NCBI GenBank assembly: GCA_002189035.1
Contig: CM007990.1
Location: 5,580,001-5,644,000 of the forward strand
From: Utricularia gibba
Lineage: Eukaryota; Streptophyta; Magnoliopsida; Lamiales; Lentibulariaceae
Reading direction: 5' to 3'
DNA length: 64,000 nucleotides
The position numbers were made by a program, and so were the translations under genes. Shown here piece after piece: positions 58,376 to 64,000 of this stretch (the stretch's first letter is position 1; every line of letters begins with the position of its first letter). The notes below the pieces were generated by a model. That model did not search any database. It was not told the DNA's origin and saw only the letters and a list, made by a program, of their open reading frames with translations.

Positions 58376-59867
58376 ATGGAAAATGAAAAGGGTCTCGATC
58401 TGAGCCTCGGACTGCCGTGTGGATCGAATACCTCATCGCATAAGGGTGAAGCTAGCGTTGCTGGGGTAGGACCAAATGAAGATGACAGAGATAGAAAAAT
58501 GATCAATGAGTTCAAAGCGTTTTTGGAGGGGGGAAACCAGCATTCCTTGAAATTTGGTGAAAGTTATTGCGGCCAGTATGCGGCCAAAGCTTCTGTTGAC
58601 ATGGAAACTTCCAAGAGCTTGAACACCGAAGGGGGTAACTGGGGGTCTGCTGATTTTGAGGATGAAGGGAGGTCAGCTGTTTGTGAGAAGCGCAAGAGCA
58701 TGTTTACCAAGGTAGACCCGAAAAAGAAGCACGCAGCAGGAGCAGCTATTCATGGTGATTTTCCCAGGGCATCGCATGCATCCGGAGGAGACGAAGGATC
58801 GACTGGGGAAAATGAGGATGTGGCTGATTCTGAGACAGATGGTTCGTCTTCTAAACATGTGCTGTCCAATGATGATGCCTCCGAGCCATTTTCCCCAAGT
58901 AGTAGCCTACACTTGGGTCAAAGGGATGGATTTGGTGACTCTGAAAGCAGAGAAATTATGGGACAGAAGAAGAATCCAGTTTCATCCGAGAAGGAACTTA
59001 AAATAGCGTATGATGTTTCATTCCCTGCTCAGCCGCCGGCAGCCATGAGTGCACCTTTCCCGCAAGGTGCCATTGATTTTAGGGCTTCTGGGACTCTGTG
59101 TTTTCCTAATTACCCATTTCCAGGCAGAGTGCATGCTGAGAGACCGAGTATGCAGCCTGTCCCTCAAACTAGCTTTCCCTTGACATTTGGATACTCTTCT
59201 GCGCAGCTTCCAACTCTATACCGGGACAATTCTAAAGGAAGTGTTTCTGATATACAACAGATTCGCCCTGATTTTACTAGGAATCAAGGTTTGTCATTTG
59301 TTTCTACTTTACCATTTTCAGGAAGGCTCCTTCATTTTTCTAGAAAGTAGTCATTCCAATGTCGAGCTGAATCCATTTGCTAAGTGTGAATAGCCCCGTG
59401 ATTCGCTCTCTGCTTATTGTTTCCATGTTGATGCAGCTAATGTCCCGGTTGGTTCAAGTAAATTCCCAGGCGAGGGTAAGATTTTAGAACATGGGAGGCA
59501 GCAAATTGAAGACCCATCTTCACACATGAAAAACGATTCAAAAGATCGGCCTGGTCCCCATCAAGAGGCAATACCTTCTGATTTTCAGGCTATACGACCT
59601 GGTATGGCAGCAGAAATCAAGTTTGGAGGTTCTGGTTCATACCCAAATCTTCCATGGGTTTCAACCAGCAGCCCGAATCCAAATGGCAGGACAATATCTG
59701 GCGTGACATACAGGTTCAGTGCCACACAAATAAAGATTGTATGCGCCTGCCATGGATCTCACATGTCTCCCGAAGAATTCGTTCGCCATGCTTCAGAAGA
59801 TGCCACTGCCCCTCCAAATTCTGCTTCGTTACTTAGCAGCAATCCTGCAGCCTCTGCTAGTAGCTGA
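58376..59867 (+). CDS. NINJA: NINJA, adaptor between JAZ repressors and TOPLESS
   Basis: Two exons (58376-59288, 59437-59867) give 447 residues. Three conserved blocks are visible: block A with the EAR motif (GLDLSLGLPCG, LxLxL) at residues 6-14 that recruits TOPLESS co-repressors; block B, a Lys/Arg-rich stretch (EKRKSMFTKVDPKKKH) followed by DEGSTGENEDVADSE; and block C (IRPGMAAEIKFGGSGSYPNL, GRTISGVTYRF, IKIVCACHGSHMSPEEFVRH), which binds the TIFY motif of JAZ proteins. NINJA thus silences jasmonate-responsive MYC targets until JAZ is degraded. Full-length block C and this block order separate NINJA from the shorter ABI five-binding proteins. It is tail-to-tail with the next gene, about 215 bases apart. 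No frame faults. Confidence 0.9.
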
Positions 59868-60083
59868 TTAACATTTCATATGTTCGTGGCTTCTCTAAGT
59901 GATATATCTATCATCCAGGCTAGTGTCTCATTTCATTTCCACTGATGTGATCCTGCAAACTATATCTTGCAAATTCTTCTAGTTCTGTAATGTATCTGTC
60001 TTCCGAATATACTCTACTTCCACTGCTGTGATCCTGAATGTATACATTTATCCACATATACAATTCTTTCATGAACAATCTCT

Positions 60084-61088
60084 TCATGTACCTCTACTGG
60101 GTCGTAAAAGCTGCTTGAAAAGTGCTGTCTTGGGGACATTCCAATGCTCTACATGCCTAAAAAGGAACATATCATCTCATCAAGCAACTAGAGCTCTACA
60201 GAATTAAAACATGAAAATGAATACAGAAACTACAAACCTGCAAACCTTTCCTGAGTTCTCATCGAAGTAGTATTCTGTATACCCAGTTGCTGCAATTCAA
60301 GTCACCAAAGCAACAAATTTGAGATTTCTTGGCTTTCCTCTCTAGATCTTGCATGTGTCATGGACAGTGAATCTGTCTATGTACCTGATAGAATAGGCTT
60401 CCATGGAAATGACATGACGCAGCTGAATCTCCAATGCCCGATTCCTTTTTCCTGTGAAGCATTCATCATGTAAGGGATCGAAATCTTTGCCTATTCATGT
60501 TAAAGGATCAAACTCCACCTCAAAATCCTCCCATTTCATCAGCTTCATATTTGATCGGCTTAGTAGATATCCAAAATTTGTGCAGTTCCTTTTGAATCGA
60601 CTCAGCCCTCTGAAGGAACCGGCCGGATCAGCAAATTCACACTCCTCTTCGTAAGCATCGAGGCACAAATCCCCTATTTCGATATTCGGAAGCTTATTAT
60701 AGACTGTGCATTCATTGAAATTGTGAAATTTTGGATTCCAATCAAGCATACCCGTGACAAAATACGATCTATTGAAATCCTCCTTGATGCTTTCCACCAC
60801 TGCAGCTCGTAGTATTTTTCCGGAATCATCAACTGGAAGCTTACCGGAAGTGTCGGTTTCCGGTTTCTTAGTCGGAGAACGGAGTAAAGAAGCGCCCAAT
60901 CCGAGGATCTCGGAGCCGTACCAGGCGATTCGGATCAACGCGTTTTCAGGTTCACCGGTTGAATTCTTCGCCAAGCACCTCAAATTCCGAGCTTCGTGTT
61001 GATGAATGGAACCGCCAATTCCCCGCCGGCGGGCAGAACAATTGGCGGGAATGGAAGGTCCGGACGTGAAGCAGAGCAAAGCCGCCAT
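60084..61088 (-). CDS. DUF2358 family protein, probably plastid-targeted
   Basis: Four exons on - (60519-61088, 60385-60451, 60238-60289, 60084-60156) give 253 residues. The ATG at 61088 begins a Ser/Ala/Arg-rich, acid-poor stretch (MAALLCFTSGPSIPANCSAR) that looks like a transit peptide. The body has IRIAWYGSEILGLGASLLRS, AAVVESIKEDFNRSYFVTG, a core with EEECEFADPAGSFRGL and FKRNCTNFGYLL, then KGIGHWRFSCVMSFPWKPIL, ATGYTEYYFDENSG and a conserved end HVEHWNVPKTALFKQLLRPS. These match the DUF2358 (SnoaL-like, NTF2-fold) pattern, with Arabidopsis At2g46220 as a remembered relative. The function is unknown. It is divergent from the next gene with under 900 bases between starts. Exon phases are all consistent. 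Confidence 0.82.
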
Positions 61089-61943
61089 CAACGCTAAACG
61101 GCGTCGTGTAAGAAGATAGTGGTGATAATTCAAACCCCTACGGTGACCATGCAAAATAAATATTGTTTTTTTCTTTTATTTTTTTTATTGTTTTAAAAAC
61201 TAAACATTTCTAAAAATATCATCGTAAGTGCATGGGAATGCAAGTTCGAGCGTGAGCGCACTCGCGGGTGCTGCGGTTGAAATATTAGTTTTGGAGCTTC
61301 GATAATGTCGTCGGGGCTCCGCATTTCTCCGTCATGGTGTTACAGGTTTTGTTCTCGCTTCCTCAACCTTCGAGTCTTCTTCATGATTCGGTATCTGTGT
61401 AGATGACGGTTCCGTATGCTTCATCTCAGCCATTTCTGAGCCTTTTTGAACGCCGGTCTGTGGACCGTTTTACCGCTCCTCTGATGAGGCTCACTTGTGT
61501 ATTAGAGACGAATATGTTTGCGGGATTTGAATTGAAACCCTAATTGTTTGTCCATATGCTAGTACTTTTCTGATTTCAAATTCCGGAGGGATAGATCGAT
61601 TGTGGGTTGGTTTCTGCGAATTAGGGCTCTTGATGGTTATTTCGATTTTGTTTTTCATGAGTTTCTGTAGGGGTCCTCGGGTTATTAGGTTTTGTGTTTG
61701 ATTGACTACTGGAATTCTTATCTGCGCTACTTCCGAAGAGCAAATTTGGGCAGTTGGTGCTTATCCAGCTCAATTCAAGTTGTGATGGTACCGAACTTGG
61801 TGGGGGAGGATCGGTTTCGATGAGATCTGTCACTTGGTTACGCCGCTTTAATGTTCACTTGGGTTGACTTCTAAGACGTTACAGAGAAAAGCGAGTTTGA
61901 CGTTTCGTTTGTTAGCTGATTTGATTATGTTATTTGCGGCAGT
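61089..61943. promoter_or_regulatory. Divergent promoter region between DUF2358 and CBE1-like genes
   Basis: The likely minus-strand leader ends near 61150. The likely plus-strand transcript begins near 61270-61330 and includes a T-rich leader, probably with an intron before 61944. The core promoter may thus be only 100-200 bases and bidirectional. No other gene. Confidence 0.45.
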
Positions 61944-63923
61944 ATGAGTTTGGAAAGTGAAACATTGAGGCCTCCTGGGATTGGTTCTGAGAAGCTAGAT
62001 GAAGCTTTAAAGTAATTAACTCGTTCAATAAACTATGTACTTTTTGCAATTTTTCACAACCTTTCCTACGAGTTTCAGGCTAATTGACTTCTTTGATGAC
62101 CTAGGAAGCCACGAAGATCGTTTACTCGGGAATTCCTCTTATCACTGAGTCATTTAGACGTGTGCAAGAAGTTGCCCAGTGATTTTGATGAATCACTTCT
62201 CTGGTAATGTTGGATTTAATTTCTTTGCTTATTTAAAGCTAGCTTCATGCGGTAGGTTATCTGTTGCAGCGAACTAGGGGAAGGTGTGCAAAGTTTGCAA
62301 GATCGACCAAGAGTTTCTGGAAGCCACCATTTTCAAGGCTTCAGAAGAAATGATCATGGATCATCACCACCTAATCGGTGGGATTCTGCTAAGTTCACTG
62401 CAGGAAGCTATGGGAAAACTGGGAGTCATTCTTCCGTTCAGAGTGATCGAGATAGTGACTCTCAGTCTGACCGTGATTCAGGTTGTTTGAGATTCACAAC
62501 TCTGTACTTTGTTGATCAAAGTGGTGTTCCTGAACTCATTTTTTATTAGCCTCCTCCTGTTAACCGTCTGTCTGATATTAAACGGTATATTACTCTGTTC
62601 CTGTGTAGAATCTGGAGGGCAAAGATGGCAATCTCGGCGATCCTGGCATGCCACTGAGCATGATGGCCTTCTAGGCAGTGGCACTTCTTCAAGACTTACT
62701 GGATATGTACCTGGGATGTCCGCTCCAAAAGGCAAAACAAATGACACCTATCTACTTAAGAAAAGCAATGAGCCTTATCAGCCTCCAAGGCCATACAAGG
62801 TTGCATAACCCCTCCAAGTATCCAAAACGTTGTTGGACTTAAATGTGCTTTTATCATGAAATGATGATGTTTATGACATTCATGCTTGCACATTTCTTCG
62901 TTCAGGCAGTACCCTATTCAAAAAAAGAAACAAATTGTAATGATGAAACTTTTGGTTCATCTGACTGCATTAGCGAGGATAGGGCAGAAGAGGAGAGGAT
63001 GAGACGAGGTATTGTTTGCATTATCATGAAATGTTTCTTCCCACAAACTATCTCATTAACTTAATACATCAAGCGATTCCTGTTTCAATGGCAGCCTCTT
63101 TCGAGCAAATGAGAAAGGAGCAGCAAAAGGCTCTTCAAGAGAAGCAAATGCCAACAGTTGACCATATTTTTGATGATGCTTCTGACATTTTTGTACATCA
63201 TGATAATAAAAAGCGGGATATAGACTCTTCCGCTTATAAAGATCAGTTTGCAGCGATGGGCGATCTATGGAATAATCCATCAGGAAAATTTCCTGATGTC
63301 GTATCCTCTCCGGTATACAGACCACGTGTTCCACCTGGTTTTAAGAACAGTATTACGGGGAGGACTCCTGAATCAAAATCCAACTCAATTCATGCTTTGT
63401 TTGAGGTATACTCCAATTTTCTTGCAATACCTTCTAGCACCAATATTTTTCCTAGGCCAAAATTTTTCTATTTCATTAGTTTATTTTTCTGTACTTTGCT
63501 TTTGCCTTCTATTGTTGTTACATTCGTGTTATGCTCATCCTTTGGTGAGCAAAGAACGAAGACCTTTATATTTGTTGATGATGTCATTAAATTTTCCAAT
63601 ATTTAATATTCACTCCTTAGACCTTATCATCTTTTAAGGAGGGAATTTCAACGGAAGAAGACACTCTGGAAAGTGATACCAGTTTTCTTTATAGTAACCC
63701 TGGTCTGGAACGTTCAACAGATCAAAAGTCAGAGGCAGGGAGTCAGTTGCCTCATGCTTCCAGTAGATCCTTAGGGGATCCTGGAATCCTTAAACTTAGT
63801 CCTCATGTATTGAATGAAAAATTAGTTGTCGACAGCTATAGTGGGGCTTCAAGTTTACATTTAGGCACTATGTTATGGGGCCCTGTCTCCACCGATAGGC
63901 ACGGTATTCCTAGGAGATCTGAG
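61944..63923 (+). CDS. CBE1-like eIF4E-binding protein, N-terminal part (continues beyond the window)
   Basis: Seven exons are visible (61944-62011, 62105-62203, 62270-62481, 62609-62799, 62906-63008, 63095-63405, 63621-63923), all in phase, ending at a GTAGTT donor. The protein begins MSLESETLRPPGIGSEKLDE. Next comes RSFTREFLLSLSHLDVCKKL, which has the spacing of the eIF4E-binding motif YxxxxL-hydrophobic but with Phe for Tyr. Then follow a Ser/Asp/Arg-rich region (DRDSDSQSDRDS), SRRSWHATEHDGLLGSG, EPYQPPRPYKAVPYS, and an acidic/basic helix (EDRAEEERMRRASFEQMRKE). I recall this block order from Arabidopsis CBE1/RIMB3 (At4g01290), which sits in the eIF4E cap-binding complex. The neighbourhood with STE24 supports that. 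The name is by memory. Most of the protein is disordered, and the remaining 77 bases are intron. Confidence 0.65.
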
Positions 63924-64000
63924 GTAGTTAAATTCTTTGGTCCTCTCCTCATGTTTGCTGTTTTGATCTGAAGATTGTCAGCAGTGATAAGGCTTTTGTT

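Noticed and set aside
1-64000. tRNA, rRNA, known microRNA precursors, CRISPR arrays
   Set aside because: No cloverleaf with matching T-loop, no rRNA core sequence, no mature sequence of the common conserved plant microRNAs and no spaced direct repeats were noticed. The GGTTCGAATC string near 49377 is inside an SPP-like exon.

Overview
The window is nuclear DNA from a flowering plant. The evidence is GT-AG-spliced genes with short introns, AT-rich spacers, and plant-only families (YABBY, SAUR, VEL, NINJA, HD-ZIP IV, PLS-class PPR, BZR1-fused beta-amylase). Genes are dense, with 20 protein-coding loci in 64 kb, two of them cut by the window edges. I see no transposon, rRNA, tRNA, CRISPR array or prokaryotic signature. 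The species cannot be told from the sequence.

Layout: 0-6 kb holds the 3' end of a D6PK-like AGC kinase, the SMC5/6 subunit NSE3 and the PRC2-associated PHD protein VRN5/VIL1, all on +. 7-9 kb holds a FILAMENTOUS FLOWER-type YABBY on -. 9-12.5 kb is mostly noncoding. 12.5-24 kb holds a SAUR (+), a GIL1/DUF641 protein (-), a CRR4-like plastid RNA-editing PPR (-), an LRR receptor pseudokinase (+) and a MAP65-3-like cytokinesis protein (-). 24.8-30 kb holds an MSL-type mechanosensitive channel, an HPR3-like reductase and an F-box/PP2-A protein (all +). 30-34 kb is the largest gene-free stretch and leads into an ANL2-type HD-ZIP IV gene (34-37.5 kb, +). 38-45 kb holds a peroxisomal-type acyl-CoA thioesterase with a cyclic-nucleotide-binding domain and a BZR1-beta-amylase (both -). 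47-64 kb holds an SPP-like intramembrane protease, the CAAX protease STE24, a receptor-like kinase, NINJA (all +), a DUF2358 protein (-) and the start of a CBE1-like eIF4E-binding protein (+).

The most striking feature is a set of ten positions, in nine otherwise intact genes, where the reading frame is off by exactly one missing base. Eight lie in G or C runs of three to six bases. At each one, exon lengths and splice phases agree only if one base is added. This looks like systematic homopolymer under-calling in the assembly rather than ten pseudogenising mutations. Coordinates and translations of those genes should be read with that in mind.

Gene order resembles several Arabidopsis segments, recalled from memory: FIL-SAUR-DUF641-LRR kinase-CRR4 on chromosome 2; LRR kinase-MAP65-3 on chromosome 5; PP2-A-HD-ZIP IV on chromosome 3; ANL2-thioesterase-BAM2 on chromosome 4; thioesterase-SPPL-kinase on chromosome 1; STE24-kinase-CBE1 on chromosome 4. 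This is an ordinary, conserved euchromatic neighbourhood. I did not find a convincing new biological system. The points most worth a second look are the frameshift set, candidate cell-cycle promoter elements, two stop-free 3n introns in the HD-ZIP IV gene and altered catalytic residues in two proteins.
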